Shown: positions 34,409 to 46,870, counted from the first letter of the stretch. The stretch: 64,000 nucleotides of DNA from Acidimicrobiia bacterium (GCA_030065575.1 JASJDZ010000001.1:62001-126000), one strand, 5' to 3'. The notes: generated from the sequence alone by a model not told the origin. Numbers and translations are program-made.

Positions 34409-36079
34409 TCACCCGGCCATTTCCCGGCGAAGCACATCTAGACCAACGGGCCCTACCTCCAACAGTCGGGCATGAAATGCCTTGGTGTCGAAATCGGGAC
34501 CGAGCTGCGCCTTGGCCTCGTTGCGAATCTCGAGGATGGCGTTCTCGCCCACCTTGTACGAGATGGCCTGGCCGGGCCAGCCCAGATAGCGCGTGACTTC
34601 CGACTCGGCGTACGGGCGACCAAGCGCCGCATAGTCGACGAGCATGTCGACCGCCGTGTCGAAGGACCAGGACTCCCCGGGATGGAATGGCTGACCTTCA
34701 GGGATTCTCAGGTCGAGGTGCGAGCCGATGTCTATCACCACACGACAGGCCCGCAGCATCTGCCCGGACAGCCAGCCGAACACATAATCGGGCTTCTCGA
34801 AGAACCCCAACTCGTTCATGAATCTCTCGGCATACAGCGCCCATCCCTCCCCCGCACCCGGCTTCCACACCCAGAGGCGGTGCAGCCGGGAAAGCTGGTC
34901 GGCAAGCGAGATCTGAACGCCAACCTGGAGATGATGACCGGGGAAGCCTTCGTGATAGGCCGTCGACACCTCGTCGAAGACCGGATAGGGGCCTTCTGGA
35001 GTGAGGGACCACCAAACACTGCCCGGACGGGCGAAGTCCTCGGACGGGCCGACGTAGTAGGCACCGAGCGAGCTCCCCGGAGGGGCGATGTTCACCGTGA
35101 CTGTTCGTATCGGCTCGGGAACATCGAAGTGGGTTCCGGTGAGGCGCTCGAGTGCATCATCGAGCCTGCCCTGGATGAAGGACGAAAGAGCCGCAGCATC
35201 GGGCACGGTCCGGCCCGGATCCGAACGCAGCAGCGCGTCGACCTCGGCCATGGACGCCCCCGGTTGGATCTCCGAAGCAACGGCGCGCATCTGGGCACCG
35301 AGCTCGGCGACCTGATCCCAGCCCCACTCGTACGTGGCAACCGGATCAATCTCCATACCGAGGAATCGATAGGCTGCCCGTACATACCGCTCGGCACCAA
35401 CGCCGTCATGATCGGCCGCATCTGTCGCGTACGTATCCGCCAGGTAGTCACCAAACCCCTGGAAAGCGGTCCGGGCATCGGTGACCGCCGTCTCGAGCCG
35501 ACCCCGCATCGCGGCGCTTCCATCAACTGCCTCATACGCGTCGAGGAGCCCAATGAGCCGCGACCCACTTCCGGCACTCACCCGACACTGCTCGACCGCT
35601 GCCCGGACCTGGCGCTCCGCAACGGCCATTCCCTTGCGACGCCCGGCATCGAGACTGGTTCGATAGCCATCGAGCGCCGCCGGCAGCCTCTCCAGGCGAT
35701 AGATGATGTTGGTCCAGTCCTCTTCGCTCTCCTTGGCCATGTGATCCCAGATCTCACGAATCGACTGCAATGGGGAGGCCATGGAGTTCAGATCGCGCAG
35801 GTTGTCTTCGTGCTCGAAGTGGGACGCCTCTTCATCGAGCGTCGCCCGGGCTAGTTCGATTGCCAGCCGATCCCAGTCAGTCTCCGGCGTAGGTAGTGCG
35901 TCGACACGACTACGCATCACCCGCAGAGCATGCATCGCCTGTTGGGCCCCCTCCGGGCTCAGGTCCGTCCATCGGTCGTCATGACCGACGATCCCGACTT
36001 CGGTCGCGATGTCTGGGAAGGTGCTGGCCAACTCATCGACGATCGCACTACTCAGCTGGTATACGGGGTGGTTCTGCAC
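34409..36079 (-). CDS. DUF885-family metallopeptidase-like protein
   Basis: About 556 residues. The zinc-site signature YHEGFPGHHLQ, followed by WVWKPGAGEGWALYAERFMNELG, and C-terminal RYLGWPGQAISYKVGENAI are the family hallmarks (an HExxxxH-like arrangement with a downstream Glu). No signal peptide, so probably cytoplasmic. GTG 36079 is chosen over GTG 36085 because GAAGGAG sits 7 nt upstream of it. Family members are usually predicted peptidases; substrate unknown. Confidence 0.88.
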   Translation of the reverse strand: MQNHPVYQLSSAIVDELASTFPDIATEVGIVGHDDRWTDLSPEGAQQAMHALRVMRSRVDALPTPETDWDRLAIELARATLDEEASHFEHEDNLRDLNSMASPLQSIREIWDHMAKESEEDWTNIIYRLERLPAALDGYRTSLDAGRRKGMAVAERQVRAAVEQCRVSAGSGSRLIGLLDAYEAVDGSAAMRGRLETAVTDARTAFQGFGDYLADTYATDAADHDGVGAERYVRAAYRFLGMEIDPVATYEWGWDQVAELGAQMRAVASEIQPGASMAEVDALLRSDPGRTVPDAAALSSFIQGRLDDALERLTGTHFDVPEPIRTVTVNIAPPGSSLGAYYVGPSEDFARPGSVWWSLTPEGPYPVFDEVSTAYHEGFPGHHLQVGVQISLADQLSRLHRLWVWKPGAGEGWALYAERFMNELGFFEKPDYVFGWLSGQMLRACRVVIDIGSHLDLRIPEGQPFHPGESWSFDTAVDMLVDYAALGRPYAESEVTRYLGWPGQAISYKVGENAILEIRNEAKAQLGPDFDTKAFHARLLEVGPVGLDVLRREMAG

Positions 36080-36121
36080 GCGCACACTCCTTCACGCAGG
36101 AGGGTACCCCGCTGTCGGTGG

Positions 36122-37039
36122 TCAGGCTTCCTCGCCGCCCGCACCATGGATCAGTTCCTCGACGTGACGGCGCGCTTCCTCGTCGTCTGGAACTTCGATC
36201 AAGGCCTGGGTGAAGTCATTCTCAGCAAGCGTGAACTCGCCACGGGCTTGATTGATCATGCCGCGGCCAACCAGGGCGATGGCCTTGACCGACTCTGCTC
36301 GGTTGGGATACTCCAAGACCCTCGCAAATGCGGAGATGGCCTCGTCGTGCCGACCCAACTCGCCCAGGGCACGGCCCCGGTAGGCAAGCATCAGGGCGGT
36401 GAAGTCGTCGTCATTGTGCACACCATGGGTCACTCCGAGCACATCCTCGAAGCGGCCCGCCTCGTACAGAAGCTCGGTGCGAGACAGGCGAATATGGGTG
36501 GTCTGCTCGGCAGCTGCGAGGAGTTGCAGAGCCTGCTCCGTAAGCCCTCGAGCCTGGTAGAGCTCGGCGAGCAGCAGAACAAGAGAGTTCCTCTGCAACG
36601 GCAGTCGCACCATGAGCCCGGCGGCGATGACCACGCTGAGCCCGGCCTCTGGCATGTACTTACGGAGGAACTGATCCTCCCCGAGGTCATCCGCTGCGGC
36701 GATGGCCAGCTCGAGCTGCTCCGAACCTCGGTCTAGATCGGTCTCAAGCAGCAGTAGCCCCGCTACCGCGCTCGCCACCGCACCGTGCTTCGGGTCGCCG
36801 GCGCCGGTAGTCAGGATCGTGTCGGGATCGCTGGACGAGACTGCGGCGTGGAGTGCCTTCTCGGCCTTCGCAGCCATGAAGCCCGGTTTCTCCTGCGCAA
36901 CCAATTCGGGATACTGATCCGGCTCGGCGAAATCCCAGGTGAGATCGCGAATGGCCTTCTCGTGGTCCTGCGGTAGCCGCCAGCGGAAGGCACCGTCGTC
37001 AACCGCCTTGCCGAAACGTGTGCTGATGCCAAAAAACAT
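36122..37039 (-). CDS. TPR-repeat protein
   Basis: 305 residues, almost entirely helical hairpins. Recognisable TPR-like units are SLVLLLAELYQARGLTEQAL, LSRTELLYEAGRFEDVLG, YRGRALGELGRHDEAISA and GMINQARGEFTLAENDFTQA near the C-terminus. No enzymatic motif, signal peptide or membrane helix; a scaffold role is likely. GGAGTTCCC precedes ATG 37039. It lies 42 nt upstream of the DUF885 gene on the same strand and could be cotranscribed. Confidence 0.75.
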   Translation of the reverse strand: MFFGISTRFGKAVDDGAFRWRLPQDHEKAIRDLTWDFAEPDQYPELVAQEKPGFMAAKAEKALHAAVSSSDPDTILTTGAGDPKHGAVASAVAGLLLLETDLDRGSEQLELAIAAADDLGEDQFLRKYMPEAGLSVVIAAGLMVRLPLQRNSLVLLLAELYQARGLTEQALQLLAAAEQTTHIRLSRTELLYEAGRFEDVLGVTHGVHNDDDFTALMLAYRGRALGELGRHDEAISAFARVLEYPNRAESVKAIALVGRGMINQARGEFTLAENDFTQALIEVPDDEEARRHVEELIHGAGGEEA

Positions 37040-37091
37040 GGGAACTCCGTCTTGGCTGAAACAACCTTATCTGACGATTGCCGATGAGTAG

Positions 37092-40305
<3,214 letters not shown>

Positions 40306-40381
40306 GATTCTCCACAATCCGCGCTGCCGAAACGGTGCGCTTGGTCGGCCTTGAACAAAGTGTAAAGATGCATATCGCGCC

Positions 40382-40398
40382 GGGCACATCCTGTGCCC
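40382..40398. promoter_or_regulatory. Palindrome upstream of the SerA-like gene
   Basis: GGGCACA, TCC, TGTGCCC: a perfect 7-bp inverted repeat 15 nt before the ATG at 40414, in the divergent fhs/serA gap. Either an operator or a 5'UTR hairpin. Confidence 0.4.
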
Positions 40399-40413
40399 TC
40401 AACCACTGGGAGT

Positions 40414-41622
40414 ATGGCCGTGAAGGTCCTGATAGCCGACAAATTCTCTGACTCACACCTCGCCCAACTCGTCGACCTGGGCCATGAGGTCACCCTGAAT
40501 CCTGATCTCTCCAAGGATGATCTTCCGGGTGCCATTCCCGGCTACGAAGTGCTGATCGTGCGCTCTACCAAGGTGACGCCGGAGACTATCGACGCCGGCA
40601 ACAAGCTCGACCTCATCATTCGGGCAGGCGCCGGAGTCAACACAATTGCTGTTGACTACGCCGCCGAGAAGGGCGTATTCGTCTGCAACACGCCGGGCAA
40701 GAATGCCGTGGCCGTCGCCGAGCTGGCCATGGGTCTCATCATGGCCATCGACCGCAACATCCCCGATCAGGTACGTGACCTGCGCAAGGCCAAATGGCGG
40801 AAGAAGCGGTACGCCAAGACCGAGGGGCTCGCCGGGCGCTCCATTGGGATCGTGGGTCTGGGCGCTATCGGGCTCGAAGTTGCCAAGCGCGCCCACGCCT
40901 TCGATATGGAGATCGCCGTCGTTGACCGTCCCAACCGCGATCCGGTGCGGCTTGCCGAGCTGCAGCTGATGGGTACCCGGTTCGAGCCCGACCTGATGTC
41001 ACTGGCGGCCAGCTGCGACATACTGAGCTTCCACGTTCCGGCCACACCGGAGACCGAAGGCCTGGTGTCCCGCGAGTTGCTCGCTCAGGTGAAGCCGGGA
41101 GCCGTGATCATCAACACTGCCCGCGGCAGCGTCATCGATGAGGTCGCTCTGCTCGAAGCGATCGAAGAGAAGAACCTTCGGGTAGGCCTAGACGTCTACA
41201 AGGGGGAACCCGGCTCCGGCGACGCACCCTTCGAGTCGTCGCTGGCACAGCACCCTGCCGTGTACGGGACCCACCACATCGGGGCATCGACCAACCAGGC
41301 GCAGGAGGCGATCGCCGATGCCGTGATCGACGCAATCGGAGCATTCCAGGACGGTCAGCCCTTGAACTGCGTGAACCTCGGCGAGCTCTCCGGGGAAAGC
41401 GCCACGGTCACCGTGCGCCATCACAACCGTGTGGGAGTGCTGGCCGGTGTCATGGTGCGGCTGCGCGAAGCTGGTTTGAATGTCGAGCAGATGGAGAACT
41501 TCGTGCTCGACGGCAAGACTGCGGCCTCCGCATTGATTCATGTCATCGGCGAGGTGACCGACGAGACAATCGCCGACCTGGAATCCCTCGAGAATGTGAT
41601 CGCCGTTTCGGTGAGCCGGTGA
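40414..41622 (+). CDS. D-3-phosphoglycerate dehydrogenase-like 2-hydroxyacid dehydrogenase with ACT domain
   Basis: 402 residues. NAD-binding motif GIVGLGAIGLEVAKRA, the active-site Arg in INTARGSVIDEVALL, Glu in LDVYKGEP and His in THHIGAST. The C-terminal 75 residues (HHNRVGVLAGVMVRLREAGL) form an ACT domain, as in serine-sensitive SerA. It would begin serine synthesis from 3-phosphoglycerate. ATG 40414 is poorly spaced from GGGAG; GTG 40420 is an alternative. It is followed directly by a DUF1015 gene, a common partner. Confidence 0.88.
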   Translation: MAVKVLIADKFSDSHLAQLVDLGHEVTLNPDLSKDDLPGAIPGYEVLIVRSTKVTPETIDAGNKLDLIIRAGAGVNTIAVDYAAEKGVFVCNTPGKNAVAVAELAMGLIMAIDRNIPDQVRDLRKAKWRKKRYAKTEGLAGRSIGIVGLGAIGLEVAKRAHAFDMEIAVVDRPNRDPVRLAELQLMGTRFEPDLMSLAASCDILSFHVPATPETEGLVSRELLAQVKPGAVIINTARGSVIDEVALLEAIEEKNLRVGLDVYKGEPGSGDAPFESSLAQHPAVYGTHHIGASTNQAQEAIADAVIDAIGAFQDGQPLNCVNLGELSGESATVTVRHHNRVGVLAGVMVRLREAGLNVEQMENFVLDGKTAASALIHVIGEVTDETIADLESLENVIAVSVSR

Positions 41623-42884
41623 TGAGCACCCGGCCTCTTGTCAGGCCAACCCGGATCTACCTGCCCACGCCGGAGTACGCACCGCGGGTTGCTGTAGTCC
41701 CCAAGAAGTCCGTGCCGCCCGGCTACTGGCAGAACCTCGAAGCGACCAACCCATTCTCGTTCGAACTGGTCATGCGCGACATCATCCCCGGCGAGCCGGG
41801 CGCTCCCGACCTGGCCACACCGGTGGGGCGAGCCCGCCTCAGCATCATGATCGAGCGAGGCATCTACGAGTACCACGAGGAGCCGGCCTACTACGTGTAT
41901 CGCGTATTCGATGGGGTGCGCACCCAGACCGGCATCGTCGCCGAAGTAGACGCCTCGGCATACGACCGTGGATTGATCAAACGGCACGAGCACACGAGAC
42001 CGGAGGCCGAGGCTGACCTGGTCAATGCCCTGAAGAGAATCCATGCGAACTCGTATCCGATGTGCATGACCTACAGGCACGCCGGGATCAACGCACTCAT
42101 CGACCGGCTGGTCACAGAGGAGCCGATGCTCGATTTCCTCGGGCAAGACGGCGTGCAACAAACGGTTTGGAAGGTGACCTCCGAGGAGGCGCGGCGGGAG
42201 TTGGAGGGTTGCCTGGACAACATCGATGCGCTGTACATCACCGATGGTCACCACCGTGCGGCGGCCGGTGCGGCGCTGGCCCGAGAGATGGTGGCATCTC
42301 ATCCCGGGGCAACCGGGCTGGAGCCGTTCAACTACGTGATGGGGGTCATCTATCCCTCTCAGCAGTTGCGACTAATCGAATACAACAGACTGGTGTCGGA
42401 TCTGGGCGGGCTCACCGACGTCGAATTCGTCCAGCGGGTCAGCGAGCAAGTGGCTGTGGATAGGATCCACCCCGATGACCCCGAGCAAGCAAGGCCGGAC
42501 CGACCCGGGGTGTTCGGGATGCTGGTCGGCAGCAAGTGGTACCGACTCACGATTCCGGAGGCTGCACTCAACACCGGAGATCCGTATCGCAGCCTGGACG
42601 TCGTGCTGCTCAACAACCTCATCCTGGGACCGATCCTCGGCATCAGCGATCCGCGGACCAGCGAGCGACTGGAATACGTGCCGGGCACGGTTCCCCTCGA
42701 GTACATCGCAGCTGAGGACCGGCCGGGGGCGTTCTTCCTGGTGCATCCGACTCGGATGGATCAGGTGGCCGCCGTCGCCGACCGTGGCCTGGTCATGCCC
42801 CCCAAATCCACCTGGTTCCTTCCCAAGATCAGCAGCGGTCTCTTTGTCCGCCTTCTGGACTACGACAACGACCTAGCTAGGTGA
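41622..42884 (+). CDS. DUF1015-family protein
   Basis: 420 residues. RHEHTRPEAEADLVNALKRI, YITDGHHRAAAGAALARE and VMGVIYPSQQLRLIEYNRLV are signature blocks (the DGHHR motif); some homologues have been linked to serine kinase-like ParB folds. The ATG shares one base with the SerA stop (TGATG), giving translational coupling. The recurrent serA-DUF1015 pairing suggests a role in serine metabolism, unproven here. Confidence 0.9.
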   Translation: MSTRPLVRPTRIYLPTPEYAPRVAVVPKKSVPPGYWQNLEATNPFSFELVMRDIIPGEPGAPDLATPVGRARLSIMIERGIYEYHEEPAYYVYRVFDGVRTQTGIVAEVDASAYDRGLIKRHEHTRPEAEADLVNALKRIHANSYPMCMTYRHAGINALIDRLVTEEPMLDFLGQDGVQQTVWKVTSEEARRELEGCLDNIDALYITDGHHRAAAGAALAREMVASHPGATGLEPFNYVMGVIYPSQQLRLIEYNRLVSDLGGLTDVEFVQRVSEQVAVDRIHPDDPEQARPDRPGVFGMLVGSKWYRLTIPEAALNTGDPYRSLDVVLLNNLILGPILGISDPRTSERLEYVPGTVPLEYIAAEDRPGAFFLVHPTRMDQVAAVADRGLVMPPKSTWFLPKISSGLFVRLLDYDNDLAR

Positions 42885-43608
42885 GGTGGCTCCCGCCGTC
42901 GAGGCGGATGATCTCTCCGGTGACGAAGTCGTTCCGGATCAGGCTGAGCGCAGCTTCGACCACCGGAGCCGTACCACCTACTCGCTGCAGCGGTAGCTCG
43001 GCGGCAAGGGACTCGACGTAGGCGGCATCCTCGCCGGGCGGGGGCAGGATCACCCCGAGCGCAACTGCGTTGACCCGTATCCGCGGCGCCAGCGCCAGGG
43101 CTGCCGCCCGGGTGAAGGTATCGACCGCTCCTTTGGCGACGATGTAGGAGAAGTGCTTGAGATACGGCGTCATTGTCCGTACGTCGGTGACATTGATGAC
43201 CGCGCCTTCATCATCCACTGGAAGCGCTCCGGCAAATGCCTGCGTCAGGAACACGGGAGAGACGAGCGTCAGGTCATGGCTGCGTTGCCAGCCGTCGAGG
43301 GTGACATCCTCGATCGTGTCGGTGGCGAATCCCGATGCTGAGTTCACAAGAATGGAGACGTCACCGAGCGCCTCGCGGGCCATGTCGATCAACTGCGGCG
43401 CCTCTGCCGGATTCGACAGATCGACGGAGCCAACGGCGGCGCGCCGTCCGAAGCTCTCGATCTCATCCCTGACCTCGACGGCGGCATCGGCCGAGCTGTT
43501 GTAATGCACAAACACATCTGCCCCTGCCGTGGCCAGGCTCAGTGCCAGCGCCTTACCGACGCGCCGCCCTCCGCCGGTTACTACTGCGACTCGTCCTTCG
43601 ATATCCAT
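42877..43608 (-). CDS. SDR-family oxidoreductase (pteridine reductase-like)
   Basis: 243 residues. TGGGRRVGKALALSLA resembles the TGxxxR-G cofactor loop of pteridine reductases and FabG-like enzymes; VNSASGF replaces NNAG, and YIVAKGAVD supplies Tyr/Lys. C-terminal GEIIRLDGGSHLT is usual for the family. The ATG at 43608 is preceded by GGGAGGTAGCCTCCC, which both folds on itself and contains TAGCCT 6 nt before the ATG, so the start region may be controlled. The 3' end overlaps the DUF1015 gene by 8 nt. Confidence 0.88.
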   Translation of the reverse strand: MDIEGRVAVVTGGGRRVGKALALSLATAGADVFVHYNSSADAAVEVRDEIESFGRRAAVGSVDLSNPAEAPQLIDMAREALGDVSILVNSASGFATDTIEDVTLDGWQRSHDLTLVSPVFLTQAFAGALPVDDEGAVINVTDVRTMTPYLKHFSYIVAKGAVDTFTRAAALALAPRIRVNAVALGVILPPPGEDAAYVESLAAELPLQRVGGTAPVVEAALSLIRNDFVTGEIIRLDGGSHLT

Positions 43609-43611
43609 ACC

Positions 43612-43626
43612 GGGAGGCTACCTCCC
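43612..43626. promoter_or_regulatory. Perfect inverted repeat in a divergent promoter
   Basis: GGGAGG-CTA-CCTCCC between the SDR gene and the membrane-anchored protein. On the minus strand it contains both the SD-like GGGAGG and a -10-like TAGCCT. Confidence 0.5.
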
Positions 43627-43662
43627 TCGTGGACATGAAATGGCACAGATGCCAGGAGAGAC

Positions 43663-43668
43663 TATCTT
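43663..43668 (+). promoter_or_regulatory. Leaderless -10 box (TATCTT)
   Basis: TANNNT box 7 nt before the GTG at 43676. Confidence 0.4.
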
Positions 43669-43675
43669 TGCGCCG

Positions 43676-44266
43676 GTGAGCAAGGAAGACCCCAAACACG
43701 GCCGCTGGATCCTCCCGTTGGTGGTGATGGCACTTGTGCTGTTCACCTGGACGTTCGTGAACAACCTGCCGGCAGCGGAAACCCCGCTGACAACAACAGT
43801 TGCAGCTACCGAACCCACCACTACCACCGCTCCGCCGGAGGAGACCACAACAACGACTGTTGCCCCCGAGGTCATCGCGTTCGTCGCCACGCTCGATCAG
43901 TTGACCGCCGAGGCTGAGGAACTGCAGGCGACGGCACAACGGATCAACGACGAGTACCCCGACACGACTGGTTACGGGGACACCCGCGACGCGCTGAGCG
44001 ATCTCCGTGTGGCGACGAGCGAGTTCAACGACCGGGTGGGTGAGGTTGAGCCCCTTCCCGCAGGTGAGGAACCGTGGGGTGATGTGACCACCGCTGCTGC
44101 AACGATGCAGCTCGAGGCCGACAATATGTTCGACGGATTGGTCAATACCTCGGGCTCGGAGAAGCGACTGACCGCTCTCGCTAACTACAACATCGCCGCA
44201 GGGACCTTTGTGCAGAAGATCGCGGAGGTCAAAGAGGCCGTCACGGAGCCGGAGGAAGCTCCTTAG
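43676..44266 (+). CDS. Single-pass membrane-anchored extracytoplasmic protein
   Basis: 196 residues from GTG 43676: basic N-terminus SKEDPKHGRW, one membrane helix (ILPLVVMALVLFTWTFVNNL), a Thr/Pro-rich stretch, then a helical domain (res 75-190). No family recognised; the topology puts most of the protein outside the cytoplasm. Longer frames exist (ATG 43640), but the -10-like TATCTT supports 43676. A strong terminator follows. Confidence 0.65.
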   Translation: MSKEDPKHGRWILPLVVMALVLFTWTFVNNLPAAETPLTTTVAATEPTTTTAPPEETTTTTVAPEVIAFVATLDQLTAEAEELQATAQRINDEYPDTTGYGDTRDALSDLRVATSEFNDRVGEVEPLPAGEEPWGDVTTAAATMQLEADNMFDGLVNTSGSEKRLTALANYNIAAGTFVQKIAEVKEAVTEPEEAP

Positions 44267-44295
44267 TCCGAGTTCTCATCTCTTGTGGAGACACG

Positions 44296-44332
44296 AAAGA
44301 GGCCGGGACCCCCGTACGGTCCCGGCCTCTTT
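44296..44332 (+). terminator. Strong factor-independent terminator
   Basis: AAAGAGGCCGGGACC and GGTCCCGGCCTCTTT form a 15-bp perfect stem with a 7-nt loop. It serves the membrane protein gene on the plus strand and, being A/T-flanked on both sides, may also protect the glnII 3' side. Confidence 0.9.
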
Positions 44333-44417
44333 CCGTCTTGCTCAGAGGAGTAGCGACTACCTCGAGGGCAGCCGTGATCTCGGGGATCACTATCGCAAGA
44401 CTTGTCCCTCTGGTTCC

Positions 44418-45422
44418 CTAAGCACTCTCCAGCTCGGAGCACACGGTGTCCGTAATGAGCGCCGTGACGACGTACGGATCCATGTTGGCATTGGGGCGAC
44501 GATCCTCGATGTAGCCCTTGCCATCGCGCGCTACCTGCCACGGGATACGCACCGACGCCCCCCGGTCAGAAACGCCGTAGCTGTACTCCGTCCACGGAGC
44601 GGTCTCGTGGAGACCGGTCAAGCGTTGCTCGATTCCGGCCCCGTACTGCTTGATGTGGTAGTCGGCCTTCTTCCCGAGTGCCTCGCAGGCAGCAATGATC
44701 GAGTCATAGTTCTCGCGCATCTCGGCGGTCGAGAAGTTGGTGTGGGCACCGGCGCCGTTCCAGTCACCGGTTACCGGCTTCGGCATCAAGTGAGCTGAGA
44801 TCTCATAGTCTTCGGCGACTCGGTAGAGCAACCAGCGAGCGAGCCAGATCTCGTCGGAGACCTTGAGAGCGTCGCCGGGGCCGATCTGGAACTCCCACTG
44901 CCCGATCATCACCTCGGCGTTGGTTCCGGAAATCTCGAGCCCGGCCGCAATGCAAGCCTCGGTGTGATGCTCGACAACGTCTCTGCCCCAGATCTCGTCG
45001 GCGCCGACTCCGCAGTAGTAGCCGCCCTGGGGAGCGGGGAACCCGCCTGCGGGCCAGCCGTGAGGACGCCCGTCTTTGAAGAACGTGTACTCCTGCTCGA
45101 TGCCGAACAGCGGATCGTGCGATGCGTACTTCTCCGCAACCTCGGCACACTTCGACCGGGTGTTGCTCTCGTGTGGCGTCATGTCGGTGTTCAGAACCTC
45201 GCACATGACGAGCTTGTCATCGCCGCCCCGGATGGGGTCGGGCACGACACGAACAGGGCGAAGAACACAGTCGGAGGAGCTACCGATGGCCTGCTCCGTG
45301 CTCGAACCGTCGAAACCCCAGATCGGGGGTGCCTCGCCATCGGGGATGATCTTGGTCTTCGATCGCAGCTTCGCCGTCGGGGTCTGCCCGTCGATCCAGA
45401 TGTATTCGGCTCTGTAAACCAT
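44418..45422 (-). CDS. glnII: Glutamine synthetase type II
   Basis: 334 residues. IWGFDGSSTEQA, MCEVLNTDMTPHESNTR, FGIEQEYTFFK, EVMIGQWEFQIGPGDAL, PVTGDWNGAGAHTNFST and RRPNANMDPYVVT are the eukaryote-type GSII motifs. It makes glutamine from glutamate, ammonia and ATP. The ATG at 45422 has GAGGAG 8 nt upstream. It is divergent from a type I synthetase, and a GlnR-type box lies between them, so both are probably nitrogen-regulated. Confidence 0.95.
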   Translation of the reverse strand: MVYRAEYIWIDGQTPTAKLRSKTKIIPDGEAPPIWGFDGSSTEQAIGSSSDCVLRPVRVVPDPIRGGDDKLVMCEVLNTDMTPHESNTRSKCAEVAEKYASHDPLFGIEQEYTFFKDGRPHGWPAGGFPAPQGGYYCGVGADEIWGRDVVEHHTEACIAAGLEISGTNAEVMIGQWEFQIGPGDALKVSDEIWLARWLLYRVAEDYEISAHLMPKPVTGDWNGAGAHTNFSTAEMRENYDSIIAACEALGKKADYHIKQYGAGIEQRLTGLHETAPWTEYSYGVSDRGASVRIPWQVARDGKGYIEDRRPNANMDPYVVTALITDTVCSELESA

Positions 45423-45487
45423 TGCTGAGCTCCTCAATATGACAACGCACCGGACCCCCGGTGCTCGAAGCAGTATGTCAATCAGGC

Positions 45488-45525
45488 GTTTCCTTCGGGT
45501 AACAGGAATGTGAACGCTGTGTTTC
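45488..45525. promoter_or_regulatory. Four-site GlnR-type box between glnII and glnA
   Basis: GTTTC (45488), GTAAC (45499), GTGAA (45510) and GTTTC (45521) recur at exactly 11-bp spacing with 6-nt gaps. On the minus strand the first pair reads GTTAC-N6-GAAAC, the a-site/b-site pattern described for actinobacterial GlnR. The third site is degenerate. Confidence 0.75.
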
Positions 45526-45586
45526 CGACCCGGTTGGGGCTGTTGCTGAGCCGATTTCTGGCTTACCATCGCCCCCGGAGGTTCAC

Positions 45587-46870
45587 ATGCAGCGGCAAGA
45601 GGAATATGTGCTACGCACGGTCGAGGAGCGCGGGGTGCGCTTCATCCGGCTGTGGTTCACCGACATTCTCGGGTTCCTGAAGTCGTTCGCCATCACCCCT
45701 GCCGAGCTGGAATCGGCTTTTACCAACGGGATGCGCTTCGATGGTTCAGCCATAGACGGGTTCTCCCGCGACCAAGAATCCGACATGCTGGCCCAGCCCG
45801 ATCCAACCACTTTTCAGATCCTCCCCTGGCGCCACGGTGACGCCGGCGTGGCTCGCATGTTCTGCGACATTGTGCGGCCCAATGGCCAGTCATTCACCGG
45901 CGATCCGCGGTGGGTGCTGCGGCGCAACCTGAACCGGGCCCGCAACCTCGGGTACACCTTCTACGTCGGCCCCGAGGTCGAGTACTTCTATTTCGCCGAC
46001 AGCGGCCCCGATCCGCAGATCCTCGACCGGGGCGGCTACTTCGACCTCACCCCGCTCGATGTTGCGCAGGAGTATCGGCGCAGCACGATCGTTGCGCTCG
46101 AGCGCCTCGGCATACCGGTTGAGTCTTCGCACCACGAGGTCTCACCAAGCCAGCACGAAATCGACCTGCGCCATACCGATGCGTTGACCATGGCGGACAA
46201 CCTGGTCACGACACGGCTCGCGGTCAAAGAAGTCGCTATGGAACGGGACATCTACGCGACCTTCATGCCCAAGCCGCTGGAAGGCCATGACGGATCCGGC
46301 CTGCACCTGCACCTCTCCTTGTTCCAGGGTGACGACAATGCCTTCCACGACGAAGAGGGCGAGGACTACCTGTCGGAAACGGCCCGCGCTTTTGCCGCCG
46401 GGCTACTCCGCCACGGGAGAGAGATCACCGCGCTCACCAATCAGTGGGTCAACTCGTACAAACGGCTGGTCAGTGGCTTTGACGCACCGGTGCTTTCCAC
46501 CTGGGATCGCACCAACCAGGCTGCCGTGGTCCGGGTACCGACCACAGGCGGCAGCCGTCCCGGGGCCACCCGTATCGAATACCGTGCTCCCGACCCGGCG
46601 TGCAATCCCTACCTGGCGCTGTCGGTCATCCTCGCCGCCGGCCTGACCGGGATCGAAGAGGGCTATCGACTACGTAACGAGTCAACCGCGGAGCGCCTGC
46701 CGACGACTCTGTCCGAGGCGCTCGATGCGATGGAGTCATCGGCGCTGGTGAAAGATGCGCTCGGCGACCACGTGTTCGAATGGTTCCTGCGCAACAAGCG
46801 ACGGGAGTGGCGCCGCTATGAGCACCACGTTTCCCGATTCGAGCTCGAGCAGTACTTACCGGTGCTCTGA
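45587..46870 (+). CDS. glnA: Glutamine synthetase type I (short form)
   Basis: 427 residues. RFDGSAIDGFSRDQESDM, GPEVEYFYF, SSHHEVSPSQHEIDLR, TFMPKPLEGHDGSGLHLHLS and RVPTTGGSRPGATRIEYRAPDP are GSI blocks. The adenylylation Tyr region of long GSI-beta proteins is not apparent, and the length suits the GSI-alpha type or a GlnA-like relative, so regulation by adenylylation is unlikely. GGAGG is 5 nt before the ATG. The GlnR-like gene starts within its stop codon. Confidence 0.92.
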   Translation: MQRQEEYVLRTVEERGVRFIRLWFTDILGFLKSFAITPAELESAFTNGMRFDGSAIDGFSRDQESDMLAQPDPTTFQILPWRHGDAGVARMFCDIVRPNGQSFTGDPRWVLRRNLNRARNLGYTFYVGPEVEYFYFADSGPDPQILDRGGYFDLTPLDVAQEYRRSTIVALERLGIPVESSHHEVSPSQHEIDLRHTDALTMADNLVTTRLAVKEVAMERDIYATFMPKPLEGHDGSGLHLHLSLFQGDDNAFHDEEGEDYLSETARAFAAGLLRHGREITALTNQWVNSYKRLVSGFDAPVLSTWDRTNQAAVVRVPTTGGSRPGATRIEYRAPDPACNPYLALSVILAAGLTGIEEGYRLRNESTAERLPTTLSEALDAMESSALVKDALGDHVFEWFLRNKRREWRRYEHHVSRFELEQYLPVL

